NCBI GenBank assembly: GCA_965153355.1
Contig: OZ231126.1
Coordinates: forward strand, 100,874,001 to 100,938,000
From: Flaccisagitta enflata
Lineage: Eukaryota > Chaetognatha > Sagittoidea > Aphragmophora
DNA: 64,000 bases
Direction of reading: 5' to 3'
In this document: positions 10,537-19,827 of the stretch, piece by piece
How positions within the stretch are numbered: position 1 is the first letter of the stretch
Layout of the letters: every line of letters begins with the position of its first letter
Translations under genes and position numbers: made by a program
The notes under the pieces: generated by a model
Seen by the model: only the letters and a program-made list of their open reading frames with translations
What the model was told of the DNA's origin: nothing
Database searches by the model: none

Positions 10537-10673
10537 GATACAGAGGAGGTAATCGTGGAAGGGGAAACTGGCAAAGAGGTGGGAGAGTGAACATGGTAAA
10601 TGGTGATGTCGATGAACAAGCACCTGTTGCTCCTCCTCAACAACCTCCTCCTCCTCCTCCTCCTCCTGCATAG
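7158..10673 (+). CDS. gag: Gag polyprotein of gypsy-type element 1
   Basis: The 1171-residue ORF forms the particle protein that binds element RNA. The first ~860 residues are low-complexity: Arg/Glu-rich around 290-350, Ala/His/Pro repeats around 500-540, acidic around 740-790. A capsid-like retrotransposon gag domain follows at about 865-1030. A CCHC zinc knuckle (CFSCGKTGHFSSEC, residues 1065-1078) comes next, then poly-Asn encoded by an AAC microsatellite, and a proline-rich end. At nearly three times the usual length it is unusual for Ty3/gypsy Gag. The extra N-terminal region coincides with a long overlapping ORF at 8032-9735. The ATG at 7158 follows the leader directly. Pol is in the -1 frame and overlaps the last ~58 bases. 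The ORF itself is intact. Confidence 0.85.
8032..9735 (+). CDS. Long ORF overlapping Gag in another frame (candidate dual-coding gene)
   Basis: A 567-codon ORF opens with ATG inside Gag, in the +1 frame, and stops where the conserved capsid part of Gag begins. It starts with a Lys/Glu-rich segment, continues through Ser/Thr/Pro/Gln-rich repeats, and ends in about 150 residues that look helical, amphipathic and Met/Gln/Leu-rich. I recognise no domain. Repeated sequence and purine-rich composition favour long open frames, and an antisense ORF also exists at 7941-8795, so chance is a real alternative. Either frame could be the selected one here; codon-position substitution tests between copies would decide. 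Confidence 0.35.
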   Translation: MARTKKEEMKKKEAMKKKMKEKEGSGSSEEEEVKEVGSRGVTTGRVMKKFSKGEMKKIESISLALAIREKGKSGEEKAIRSTDNAMLSQHAAKVTYTQTTFKIETPPVGAALPAASTSSSRKMETSGEKLKFEELLEVASRIKEEEEQAASSRESTLPPTSSTPPPPSLTPQLLSSTPTTSTIMPLSPQQHFLPPRLMSRPASPLMAPPRSIQTPLQPIQTSLPPIQTPQPPIHTLPQHPVSGQLDKMDAKDDANHPRHAIIERHWISTPSGSLGERAKVNHINSLLVSPMLDSMKEREQVSRENPKSVTHALNTIQRQRTDTDILHRGQSTTVSTQNTHQEAITQHCNAQINHIQSLKDLIQSHQGGQASWAGQMVTHQNAARMSLTTNSTTNMNVERGAEALDLTTVFNTNRLTERKEQIMRQGIDHWLMKNPRPMSLMDQERMAMELMWVKEMNRMEMMKIITMLENNMKRKEMIDNRELDLQTRKRISSYQNCRSAAQLGSQLKGREVDQSQQEGAHAARVERAHKKAQQLTTVEQLQLQLLVQAPTDRLIKLISNALQALRK

Positions 10674-13600
10674 GTGGTTACTGGGTCGGTGAAGACTACA
10701 CCGACGACTTCGTTGACGAAGCGAGGATCGTCAATGACATTCAAAATACAAACAATCCCTCGAACAATGAGCACAACAATCAAAACAATCTAACTCACCT
10801 GGTAATACATGAAGATAACTTTTTGAAACCAACAACGGCGGTTATCGATTTTCCGCCACTTCCTCATCTTCCTCCTCATCCTCCGGCGCTGACTCCTCCT
10901 CATCCTCCGGCGCCGACGCGTCATTCACTTCCGGCGCCACTTTCTTCACTTCCGGCGCCGCCTCCTTCACTTCCGGCGCCGCTTCCTTCACTTCCGGCGC
11001 CGCTTCCTTCGCCTCCGGCATTGATTTCTTCACATTTGGCGCCAAATCTTCAGCATCCGTCACCATTGGAAAGCAGTGGACAAAGTGGAGCTTCGTTGAA
11101 AAATGCCTCGAATCTTGATTTGACGTCCTCATCTTCGGCAGCCAATCCGGAACGGCAGCCGAGAGTCGACGAAGATATTGAGAATCCTGCAGCAGAAGAA
11201 ATTGATGAAGTATTGGTGAGTTTAATTGACAAAAATGAATTAAGCGGTCCATTCATTCCTATCACTTTAGAAGACAATGGAAGTTATTTATGCTTAATGG
11301 ATACAGGCTCAAGGGTAAACTTAATCAGTCAAAGTTTGTTGCCCAAAACAAACAACAATGAGCTTAGACAAGTAAAAACAAACTTAAGAAGCATAACAGG
11401 CAACAAACTTAAAGTGAAAGGACTGCTTGATTTAGACGTTACTGTCTGTACAACAACAAAAAGTCTCACCTTTGTAGTCCTGGAAGACGATTTTGTATTT
11501 TTGCTTGGTTTGGCGGGTATGCGAAAGTTTGATATTTTGATTGATACGGCAAACCAACTCGTCAGTATTAATGAATATTCAATGCCGTTTTCTAGTCATG
11601 GAGAAATGGCCGAGCATGTTATTTGTACTGTAAGCAGTAATCTGGAAGAAGAAGAAAAGAAAAATGTAAAATTATGTGATACAGCTCTCATTCCTCCACA
11701 TGGTCGTCGCGTGTGTGAAGTCTATGCAAAAGATGCGAATCTGACTACAGTTGACTGTCTGATTGACAGTCGTTTCGCGGAGCAGCGTTATGGACTGATA
11801 ATACCGCCTGTTGTATGTAAGTCCGAATCTGTTCTGTGCGTTAGTATATTAAATCCGTTAGACCATCCGATAAAATTAAAAAGAAACGCGACTATAGGTA
11901 CAGTGTGTGACACTGTAGTGAGTGAAACGGACAAAACGATTGACATGCAGTCAGACGAAGTGACTGAAGACAGTCCTGACTCACATCCTACAGAAAAAGT
12001 CAAATTCGGCGAAAATCTCACTAAAGAGCAGCGCGAACAAGTCGAAAACTTGTGCAAAAAATATCATACTGTATTCTCAAGGTCAAAGGCCGACCTTGGC
12101 CGCTACAAATATTTTGAGGCGAAAATTCCACTCAAAGACAACTACACTCTAAGACAAAACTACAGACGCACGTATACAGACGCTCAGATGCAGGCGATGG
12201 AACAAAGCGTTAAAGAGCTTCTCGAATTTGGCGTCATCGAAGAGACGCAAAATGAGCGCTATTTTTCGTGGCCCGTCCTGGCGGCACGGAAAATCGACGG
12301 AGTATACGTTCCTTATCGGCGCTTCTGCATTGACTATCGCGCCTGCAATCTGGCGACATTAACGCACGACGCCTCGTCAAAACAAATACCAAAAGTGACG
12401 TCGATATTTGATAACATCGGACGTATCATCGGAAATTCTTCAGAAGTCTTTTTTGCGCGATTAGACATAAACAACGCCTTTCACAACATTCCAATTGCAG
12501 AAGAATCAAGATGGCTGACCACGTTTACAGACACCAGACGCCTGTATAACTGGACAGTCATGCCATTTGGCTTGGCGAATGCACCGGCAATATTTCAGCA
12601 CGCCATGCAAGTGGCGCTACACGGATTGACAGGGACGCAAGGATGTTCTGAAATTTATTTGGACGACGTGGTAATCACATCTTCAAACTTCAAAAACTTC
12701 ATGAGAGACTTGGAGAACGTCTTTCATCGCCTACGTCTCAGCGGAATTAAGCTTTCGCCACAAAAATGTCTTTTGGGCGCGTCAAAAATGGCGCTGCTCG
12801 GTTTCATTATCACAAAAGATGGCGTCGAAGTGGATCCGATGAAACAACAATGCGTCGCAAAATGGGAAACGCCAAAGGATAAAAAATCATGCCTCTCCCT
12901 AGTTGCATTTGGTAACTATTTACGCCGTCATATACCAAACTTTGCGGAAATAGCCGGACCACTCTATGCAATTTCAGCAAAGGACGCTGAATTCAAGTGG
13001 ACGGACAAACATGACACTGCATTTAAAAAACTCAAACAAGCTCTATTGACGGCTCCAGCTTTAAGGCATGTCGACTACACAAAACACATTTATCTGGCGA
13101 CTGATTGGTGCCATTTAAATGCATCTTTCATGCTCTTTCAAAAAGAAAATAATACTTCGGGTCCGATCTACGTCAATCTCTACGGATCCAAAGTATTAAA
13201 TTCCAAATCAGGAGCTACTTCTAGCCATAAGGGCGAACTTTTAACTCTAACATATGCTATTGGAGAAACAAAACATTATTTATTGTTGTGCGCTGACTTC
13301 ACAGTGATGACTGATCATAAGTCTATCACAGATTTGCTAAAGACAAAAAATATTTCAGCGTTTGCTCTAAGAATGCTCAACAGCATATCTCAACTCGGAA
13401 ATTTCCGCTTACTGTACCTATCGCCTTCTAATAAAGCAATAGCCATGGTGGACAAGCTTAGCAGAGCTAGCTACCAGACGGATGAACGGACAAGGTGGCA
13501 CGACATATACACAGACGAGGAAATACAAATAAATGCAATAACAACAAGATCACGAGCGAAAAATGCGGAGAGAAAACGTGGCCGAATCGAGGACAAAAGA

Positions 13601-14467
13601 GAGAATGAAGGTCGAAGAAACGCAGGCGCAGTAGAAGAAGAAGAAGAAAGTGACGACGAAAACAACGACGAAAGTGACGAGAGCAACGAAGAGAAAGAAG
13701 AAGAGCGCGAAGGCAGAGACAGCCCGACGCGGATGGCGAAAAAGGGAAGTAAAAAACGAAAACAAAAGAACAAAACACAGTACGCCTATGGAACAGAAAT
13801 ATGGATCAAAATACAAGAAAAAGACAGAGATCTCAAAATATTGAAATCATGGTTAACCAAAGGAGAAAAAGACAAAACAGATATTGAAAATGGATCGCCT
13901 GCCATCAGATCATACTATCGTACCTTCGATACATACATTTTGGACAAAGATGTAATTAAAAGAAAGTGGAGGCTTGAAGACAAACTTGATAGATTACTCA
14001 TTGTAATCCCTGAAAAAATGGTGGATGACATTCTTTATGAATGCCACGACAACAGCGGCCATTGTGGCAACTCCAAAACAATAGCAAATGTCCGACAAAA
14101 TTGGCATTGGTGGGGACTACAAGCTGATTGTAATTCGTGGATATTATCTTGTGAAACTTGCCAAAGAAGAAAACAAGGCACTCAAAATAAAGCTAAACTG
14201 ATGCCGCTCCCTAAATCTTACTTTGGGGAGCGCATCCATGTTGACCTCAAAGTACTGAATGCCTATGAAACTGCAAGCGGCAACAAATACATTATGGTGA
14301 TTAAAGATAGCCATACCAGATACACAAAACTGGTGGCTACTCAAACAAAGGAAGCTTGTGAACTAATAACAAAAATTCACACAGTTTGGGTATGTGTGTA
14401 CGGGACACCAAAAATTTTGGAATCGGACAATGAAATGGGCCTGAAGTCAACAATATGTCAAGCCTAA
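10616..14467 (+). CDS. pol: Pol polyprotein of element 1 (protease, RT, RNase H, start of integrase)
   Basis: This frame is -1 relative to Gag and opens at 10616, overlapping Gag, so Pol is probably made by -1 frameshifting. I see no textbook slippery heptamer. There is no early ATG and the N-terminus is proline-rich. Order of domains: aspartic protease (DTGS at 11300-11311), Ty3-type RT (ARLDINNAFHNIP, then MPFGLANAPAIFQ, then YLDD at 12656-12667), RNase H (about 13080-13470), an acidic/basic linker, the integrase HHCC zinc domain (HDNSGH at 14045, CETC at 14150-14161) and the integrase core with its first two acidic residues at 14243 and 14426. A TAA at 14465 ends the frame before the third catalytic residue, so this copy cannot make intact integrase. 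RT and protease signatures are intact. The order PR-RT-RH-IN identifies a Ty3/gypsy element. Confidence 0.9.
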   Translation, partial: TSTCCSSSTTSSSSSSSCIGGYWVGEDYTDDFVDEARIVNDIQNTNNPSNNEHNNQNNLTHLVIHEDNFLKPTTAVIDFPPLPHLPPHPPALTPPHPPAPTRHSLPAPLSSLPAPPPSLPAPLPSLPAPLPSPPALISSHLAPNLQHPSPLESSGQSGASLKNASNLDLTSSSSAANPERQPRVDEDIENPAAEEIDEVLVSLIDKNELSGPFIPITLEDNGSYLCLMDTGSRVNLISQSLLPKTNNNELRQVKTNLRSITGNKLKVKGLLDLDVTVCTTTKSLTFVVLEDDFVFLLGLAGMRKFDILIDTANQLVSINEYSMPFSSHGEMAEHVICTVSSNLEEEEKKNVKLCDTALIPPHGRRVCEVYAKDANLTTVDCLIDSRFAEQRYGLIIPPVVCKSESVLCVSILNPLDHPIKLKRNATIGTVCDTVVSETDKTIDMQSDEVTEDSPDSHPTEKVKFGENLTKEQREQVENLCKKYHTVFSRSKADLGRYKYFEAKIPLKDNYTLRQNYRRTYTDAQMQAMEQSVKELLEFGVIEETQNERYFSWPVLAARKIDGVYVPYRRFCIDYRACNLATLTHDASSKQIPKVTSIFDNIGRIIGNSSEVFFARLDINNAFHNIPIAEESRWLTTFTDTRRLYNWTVMPFGLANAPAIFQHAMQVALHGLTGTQGCSEIYLDDVVITSSNFKNFMRDLENVFHRLRLSGIKLSPQKCLLGASKMALLGFIITKDGVEVDPMKQQCVAKWETPKDKKSCLSLVAFGNYLRRHIPNFAEIAGPLYAISAKDAEFKWTDKHDTAFKKLKQALLTAPALRHVDYTKHIYLATDWCHLNASFMLFQKENNTSGPIYVNLYGSKVLNSKSGATSSHKGELLTLTYAIGETKHYLLLCADFTVMTDHKSITDLLKTKNISAFALRMLNSISQLGNFRLLYLSPSNKAIAMVDKLSRASYQTDERTRWHDIYTDEEIQINAITTRSRAKNAERKRGRIEDKRENEGRRNAGAVEEEEESDDENNDESDESNEEKEEEREGRDSPTRMAKKGSKKRKQKNKTQYAYGTEIWIKIQEKDRDLKILKSWLTKGEKDKTDIENGSPAIRSYYRTFDTYILDKDVIKRKWRLEDKLDRLLIVIPEKMVDDILYECHDNSGHCGNSKTIANVRQNWHWWGLQADCNSWILSCETCQRRKQGTQNKAKLMPLPKSYFGERIHVDLKVLNAYETASGNKYIMVIKDSHTRYTKLVATQTKEACELITKIHTVWVCVYGTPKILESDNEMGLKSTICQA

Positions 14468-15199
14468 TATGAAGTTATGGGCATTTCACACCAGGTCATC
14501 ATACCATTTTCTCCACAGTCAAATGGCATGGTAGAAATTACCATGAAGGAGACCTCAAGAATCATCAAAGCAATGTGCATAACTGACGAAAATACAAGTG
14601 AAGATGGTACAATGGATGTATCATGGGATGCAAGATTGCCCATGGTGGAAATGGCCATCAACTCCGTGCCATCAATCGCGACAGGAATCTCTCCATTCGA
14701 GGCCTTTTGTGGCCGAATCTTCAAAATTCCTGGCTCAATGCTGGTTGATGTACCACAAGAAAAAAGGACGGTACATCAATCAGTAAGACAACTCAGAAAC
14801 AGACAAAAGAGAATTTACGACTTTTTACTCGATAAAAACGAAAAAACGCTACTCCAGACCAAAAATTTTTATGACCTAAAAACGGCGGTCTGTGACATTA
14901 AGTATCAACCTGGGGAAACTGTGTTACTCCAAAACTTCAAAAACGTTAGTAACGTTCCTAAATCGTTCAAATCAACTTTTGGCCCTACGATTTATGAAGT
15001 GGAATCCAGGCACGGTGTGACCTACTGGATTCGGGAAAAGGGAAAACCAGATGGAAAGTTGAGGATAGCTCATCATAATCAGCTACGTCGCCTTGAATCA
15101 AAAGCAGATGAGGTACAAGACAAAATTAACTTAAGAGATAAAGTGATGAAACCGGCAAGACTGGGTTTCCCTCTTGAAAATGAAGACGAAATGCAGTAG
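14468..15199 (+). pseudogene. pol: Distal integrase of element 1, cut off by an in-frame stop
   Basis: The same reading frame continues directly after the TAA at 14465-14467. It carries the rest of the integrase core: PFSPQSNGMVE with the third catalytic Glu at 14534, an amphipathic helix, and an SPFEAF segment. A C-terminal domain of about 150 residues follows, with GETVLLQNF and a chromatin/DNA-binding-like fold typical of gypsy integrases. No shift of frame is needed, so the break is a point nonsense change. It would be translated only by readthrough or from a downstream ATG. The stop suggests this copy is no longer autonomous. Confidence 0.85.
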
Positions 15200-15727
15200 G
15201 GTCTAAGCCCAGGGCCAAATGAGAACGAAGGAATGAGGGTAAATAAGTGTAATATGAACTGAAGAAGGATGATCTAAGAACTGATGCAAGAATCCAGTGC
15301 GCTCGTCTTATATACCCGCCGAGAGGAGAAGAGAGAGAAGAAGAAGAAGAAGAGAGAAGAAGGAAAGAGAGAGAGCGTCTAGCCCCGGTCGCGCCCCCCT
15401 TCTTCTGAAAAACTGCCGGAAAAAAAGCGTTAGCGCACGATAAAGGCGGTTTTTCAAAAAAAAGGGTAACGTCGAGGGAAAAGAAAAGGGGAAAAGTGAG
15501 GAGAAAGTAAAGAAGAGGAGGGGGAGGAAAGGACAGGGACCAAATAAAGAGCGTCTTGGATACTTGCGCAGAAAACGAGTACATATGATCGTAAAGCAAC
15601 TAGAATACACAAACGATATTGCAATGAATCAATTGAGAACTGAATCAACAAAATGAAGTACAAAGCAGCAAATACAATGTAGAAGAACATTTGAAAAATG
15701 TGAATACAATTCAATGAACGCGCTTCT

Positions 15728-15803
<76 letters not shown>

Positions 15804-16070
15804 GGATAGAGAGAGAAAGGATCATACAATGTGATAACTAAAAAGAAAACGCACAACAAAAAATATACGATTTGATGGAAAGCCACGAAGACAAGTGACA
15901 TCTGGAAAAAAAAAGATTAAGCAAAAACACGCGAAATGGAGACTTGGATTCCAAAACGAAAAAGAAATGTCCAGACGATGAAACATGATATGCAGAGATT
16001 AAAATAATGTTCTTTCCTTTTTTTTTTGTATCCCCCAAGAGATGCGAGGGAAAATTTTCTTATTTAGGCA
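15200..16070. other. Purine-rich non-coding stretch after Pol; no 3' LTR seen
   Basis: The 3' LTR of element 1 should lie here or a little further on, but nothing resembles 6293-6875. The stretch is A/G-rich, with a (GA)n tract at 15730-15797. On the minus strand GGGTATATAAGACGAGCGCA (about 15304-15323) looks like a TATA-box promoter. It has no obvious gene behind it. I see no coding region on either strand. Confidence 0.5.
15730..15797. repeat. (GA)n microsatellite
   Basis: A pure GA tract of about 68 bp. Confidence 0.95.
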
Positions 16071-16088
16071 GAAAACGGCATGAAAAGA

Positions 16089-16268
16089 CGGTGACGGTGA
16101 CGGTGATGGTGACGGTATTGAGGTGACGGTGACGATGATGGTGATGGTTTCCAGGTGATGGTGACGGTTGACAGGTGACGGTATCCAGGTGACGGGTGAC
16201 GGGTGACGGTATCCAGGTGACGGTTGACAGGTGACGTTACCAGGTGACGGTTGACAGGTGACGGTATC
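16089..16268. repeat. GGTGACGGT minisatellite
   Basis: GGTGACGGT, GATGGTGAC and TATCCAGGTGACGG units are tandemly repeated for about 180 bp, directly downstream of the envelope-like ORF on its strand. Confidence 0.85.
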
Positions 16269-16273
16269 CAGTT

Positions 16274-17617
16274 CTACTTGGTTCTGTAGGCGATGCCGTG
16301 TCTCGTAAAGTGAATCTTTTTTACCCCGGGAAGACGAGGGCGCTGACGAGGTGATGAGGATCTCCGAGAGGGGGAGGGGGAAGGAGTTGGGGTATGGGAT
16401 GGGGTATTGGACGGGGTGCGCGAGGCCAAATTAACCTTGGTAGCTAGATTGTTGACAGCAGTCTCAATGTCACTGACTCTCCCGGTCAAAGCGAGGATGC
16501 TGGAATACACAGTTTCAAGATGAATAGAGGTCATTTCACTCAAATTTAATTCTGCGCTGCGTCCCAGCTCCTGGCGATGGAACTTCCTGATCATGTCTTT
16601 CTTCATTAACCTATGTTGATTTATGTAGCTTTTGAAGTCGATGATCTTTTTAATTGAGCTTGACGCAAGTGACAAACTTTTGACGAACGGCAAACCCATT
16701 ACTAACCCTGCCAGGACGAGTGTTAATTCGAGACAAAACCTAAAAGCGAGAAGAAACATCTGAATTTTTCCCGCGTGTTTGCGATATTCTATGAGAAGCG
16801 TTGTAATGAAAGATGTTCCATCCTTATCAAAATTCAAGGTCCTTTCCTCAATTAATATGAGTTCCGTGGTACTGTTCTGGTTCAATAACCTAGTGAAGTC
16901 AAAGTGGCTATTGTTTTTAAGCAATGCAAATGCTATTCCCTCACTACCTTGGAGCAGAATATGATTATCTTTAATTTTGTCAACCAAAATCTTGGAGACT
17001 GGACCTGGGTGACAGTTTACCGGTGTAGCAAAGGACGTGAGAAAGTTGTTTTGATCCATAAAAAGGCTTTCCCCCTGACTGTCTATAACCCTGACAATAT
17101 CGTTCGCAAAACAAAGGGAAGACGGAATGATAGTGACTAGCTCCTCTGGGCAGCTGAGTGTGTAAATTGTCCCTTCATGTCTGACAAAAACTTGATTTGC
17201 TGTCTGGTTGCCAAATAAACCGTGTGAATACACAACATCAACTGATCTGAGTAGTTGAGCAAGAAAAACAAAAACTGGCACATGGGCATCAGGCCTAAGA
17301 AGTTCAGTGTGGAAATTTTGAAAGTTTTGGATATTCTGTTTTGGAAATCTGTGGTAGTCCCTACGAAAGATGCTGTTCAACTCCTGATTCACGCTAAAAT
17401 TCGCTTTGTGGCAGTTGTAGGCCATGGTGTGGGTAGCTAAAACCTCTTCCGTGACTGCGTTCAGAACTACAAGGGCTGAAAACATATAGAAAACTAACTT
17501 GCAAGTCGATTGCAAACCATTGATGAAGGGTGTGGAATGGGGTGGGGATGGGTAGGGTGGAAAGGGGGGTTGGGACTGAGACCGACGAATTGGTTTGCAG
17601 AGCCTTGCCATCCTCAA
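16274..17617 (-). CDS. Envelope-like membrane glycoprotein, orphan ORF
   Basis: This 447-residue ORF has the layout of a type I viral or retroviral surface protein; I cannot assign a family. Visible: a short basic/proline-rich N-terminus, then a hydrophobic signal-like segment at 41-60. The ectodomain has cysteines at 69, 156, 169 and 202 and possible N-glycosylation sites at 73, 137, 235 and 248. A membrane segment spans about 287-310. The tail of ~135 residues is helical and ends Ser/Pro/Arg-rich. No furin site or fusion peptide is evident. It lies antisense to element 1, on the strand of the two other retroelements, and diverges from the acidic gene that starts at 18200. It could be an antisense env of element 1, a remnant of another element, or a host gene. 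The frame is intact over 447 codons, which argues for recent or selected coding. Confidence 0.55.
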   Translation of the reverse strand: MRMARLCKPIRRSQSQPPFPPYPSPPHSTPFINGLQSTCKLVFYMFSALVVLNAVTEEVLATHTMAYNCHKANFSVNQELNSIFRRDYHRFPKQNIQNFQNFHTELLRPDAHVPVFVFLAQLLRSVDVVYSHGLFGNQTANQVFVRHEGTIYTLSCPEELVTIIPSSLCFANDIVRVIDSQGESLFMDQNNFLTSFATPVNCHPGPVSKILVDKIKDNHILLQGSEGIAFALLKNNSHFDFTRLLNQNSTTELILIEERTLNFDKDGTSFITTLLIEYRKHAGKIQMFLLAFRFCLELTLVLAGLVMGLPFVKSLSLASSSIKKIIDFKSYINQHRLMKKDMIRKFHRQELGRSAELNLSEMTSIHLETVYSSILALTGRVSDIETAVNNLATKVNLASRTPSNTPSHTPTPSPSPSRRSSSPRQRPRLPGVKKIHFTRHGIAYRTK

Positions 17618-17619
17618 AC

Positions 17620-18199
17620 TTCAACTAATATGCAGATTGATATGTAGACTGTTGAATTGGTAATCTGTCTACCGAGAAACTGAAAATAACTGAACTTGAT
17701 AATTGAGCAATTCGCTTGACTGGAAAACTGGAGAGAAAAACTAGACTTCGGATGATCCTAAATTGACGGGAAAAAGCCGACGAGAGAAGAGAGGAGGAGG
17801 AGGGGTAAGAGGAAGAGCAAGAAGAGGAGTAAAGGGAGAGAAAGAAAGGAATGTCGAAGATAAGAGGAAGAGGAGGATGAGGAGGAGGAGACAGCCGCGA
17901 GACGAGAGAAAAAAAAGCCCAGGGTCAAGAAAGGGGTGACGGTCAAAGTCTAAGTGTGAAAAGGAATGTGGGGGGGATGAGGACGAGGATTGGGGTGAGA
18001 GAACCAATGGGGGAGGGGCAAAATATCTCTGCATGGGGCGGAAAAAGGGGCCATGGGGTACAATGCCAAATGGTCGCAAACCCGTGGGGGGCTAAAGACA
18101 TAAAGAAGCTACTTGAAAAAAAGGAAATAGTTAAAAACGCCTCTAAAAGAAAAAAAAAAGGGAAAAGAAAAATAACGAAGAAAAAAAAAAAACTTTGAA
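17620..18199. promoter_or_regulatory. Divergent intergenic region with long purine tract
   Basis: This spacer of about 580 bp between the minus-strand envelope-like ORF and the plus-strand acidic gene holds a strongly A/G-rich tract (about 17765-17900) and poly-A runs next to the ATG at 18200. It is the natural place for the acidic gene's promoter, but I see no TATA box. Serine/leucine-rich minus-strand ORFs are artefacts of the purine bias. Confidence 0.4.
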
Positions 18200-18380
18200 A
18201 TGGACATCAACCATAATCCTGCAAAAATTAAAAGCCCACCGCGCAAAAGTCTGCTTTATGTTTGCCGGTGCGGCAGGCGGACGGGAGAAATAATGCGGAA
18301 AAGCTTCGCCACATCGAAAACTTTCAATGGAGGGCTAAGAAGAATCAATAGACGGCTATCATTCTGCATGAGTTGCCATG
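18200..18380 (+). CDS. Acidic/RGG gene, exon 1
   Basis: This exon encodes about 60 residues and ends at a strong donor (CATG|GTGAGT at 18381). The reading frame joins exon 2 in phase: the last G plus GC makes a Gly codon. The residues are basic and contain CRCGRRTG and FCMSCHG, a Cys pattern that might bind metal but is not a domain I recognise. The chosen start is the first ATG (18200); an earlier start cannot be excluded. All four exons in phase sum to exactly 742 codons including the stop, which supports the whole model. Confidence 0.65.
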
Positions 18381-18856
18381 GTGAGTATTTGCAAAAGGTC
18401 GGACGGCCTGGGGCATCGAAGTGGGTGGGCAGGGGCATTGATACGGGTGGGCAGGGCCTTTGATAGGGGTGGGCAGGGGCTATAAATTGGGCCATGATTG
18501 GAGTTGGTGCAGTATTATGGCTGGGACATGGGATAAAGAAGGTACGGACATGGGATGAGCTGGGGCAGTATTATGGCTGGGCCGAGGCCATTACAGGGGA
18601 AGAATTGGGTAAATTTCTTTTTTTTATTCATAAGAAAATATTTTATAAGAACGTGTAGATCAAAAAAAAGATGTCCAAAAACTAAGAAAGTTGTAGATAC
18701 TTTATCTGTAGCTATCCCCATTCATTTTGAGGCTTCGGAACATAAAAATATTATGTTTTTAAAAAAAAGAAATGCATATAAAGCGATCTGGCAAAATGAA
18801 AGGGAAATATAAATAAAAAGAAACAATAAACATAATGGTTAATATCCTCCTGACAG
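18381..18856 (+). other. Intron 1 of the acidic gene, with GGTGGGCAGGGGC minisatellite
   Basis: The intron runs from GTGAGTATTT to CTCCTGACAG. It contains repeats of GGGTGGGCAGGGGC and of CAGTATTATGGCTGGG at about 18419-18600. Confidence 0.65.
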
Positions 18857-19581
18857 GCACTTCCCGCTACTGCTACAGCAGGAAGCAATTTAGGACGGAT
18901 ATAAAGCGCGTCAACAAGATGCGACTCAAAACTCCGCCTTCCTGGAAAAACTGCCTCAATATGAACGCCTATGATACGCTAAAAAGTGGAAGAGTCATGT
19001 TGGGACGCAGTAGCAAAACTCTCCCAAGGGCGGTCGTTCGCAGAGATGACGAATGGTTGGACATCGATGACGTCGATCATATCCCTGACATGCCAGCCCA
19101 AGAAGACATGGAAGACATGGAAGACATGGAAGACCCCGACGAAACGACAGAAAGCTTCTCCAGCGAGGACTATGGGCTGTCGACAGAGGAAGAAGAAGAT
19201 ACAGACGAGGATGAGGAGGAGGAGAAGGAGAAGGAGAGGGTGGTAGAAAAGGAGACCACTGACGATGAGGTGGCTGTGGAGGAGGAGGTGGCGGAGGATT
19301 CGGCGGCGGAGGAGGAAGGGGAGGAGGGGGATGAAAAAGGTGGGACCGATGATGAAGATGAAGATGAGGACGACGACACGGACGATGAGGAGGAGGAGGA
19401 CGAGGAGGAGGGTGACGCAAAAGACGACGTTGGCAATATAGACTTGAGGATTGTGGTATATGGGGAAACCACCAGGGGGTCAACTAAAGAGGAGGAGGGG
19501 GTTGAGGAGGCCGACGAGCAGGCTGAGGAGGCTGAGCAGGTCGATGAGACTGAGCAGGCTGAGGAGAAAGGAAAGGAACAT
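18857..19581 (+). CDS. Acidic/RGG gene, exon 2, left part (interrupted by BEL/Pao)
   Basis: Exon 2 begins after CTCCTGACAG. It first encodes a basic segment with aromatic residues (SRYCYSRKQF, then KTPPSWKNCLNMNAY), then a very long Asp/Glu-rich tract. The exon is split at 19581/19582 by the BEL/Pao element. The apparent stop codon at 19582-19584 is the first three bases of the LTR. The frame resumes at 27671 exactly as if the insertion and one copy of the 5-bp duplication were absent. Acidic tracts like this occur in histone chaperones, nucleolar and chromatin proteins; which of these applies is unknown. Confidence 0.75.
19577..19581 (+). repeat. Target site duplication AACAT, left copy
   Basis: AACAT directly precedes the left LTR and is repeated directly after the right LTR at 27666-27670. 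Five bases is typical of BEL/Pao insertions. Confidence 0.9.
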
Positions 19582-19765
19582 TAAAATAATTGGAGGGGTT
19601 GGTTTTATTGAACCTGCTGTTGATAGGATGACAAAATAATAGAAGATAAAGCTGATTGAAGATATTTGAGTTTCGAGGATTTAAATCAGTTTCACTCCTT
19701 TTATTTTGCTGAGGTTATCAATTTCAAACGGAAGCAATCGGGAATTGTGATTGTAGTCAAGTTGC

Positions 19766-19827
<62 letters not shown>

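Noticed and set aside
15126-15610. Minus-strand ORFs downstream of element 1 Pol with a TATA-like sequence nearby.
   Set aside because: Composition is driven by A/G-rich DNA. The TATA-like box may be real but no credible gene follows it.
17741-18079. Minus-strand Ser/Leu/Pro-rich ORF upstream of the acidic gene.
   Set aside because: It reads a purine tract, lacks motifs and has no independent support.
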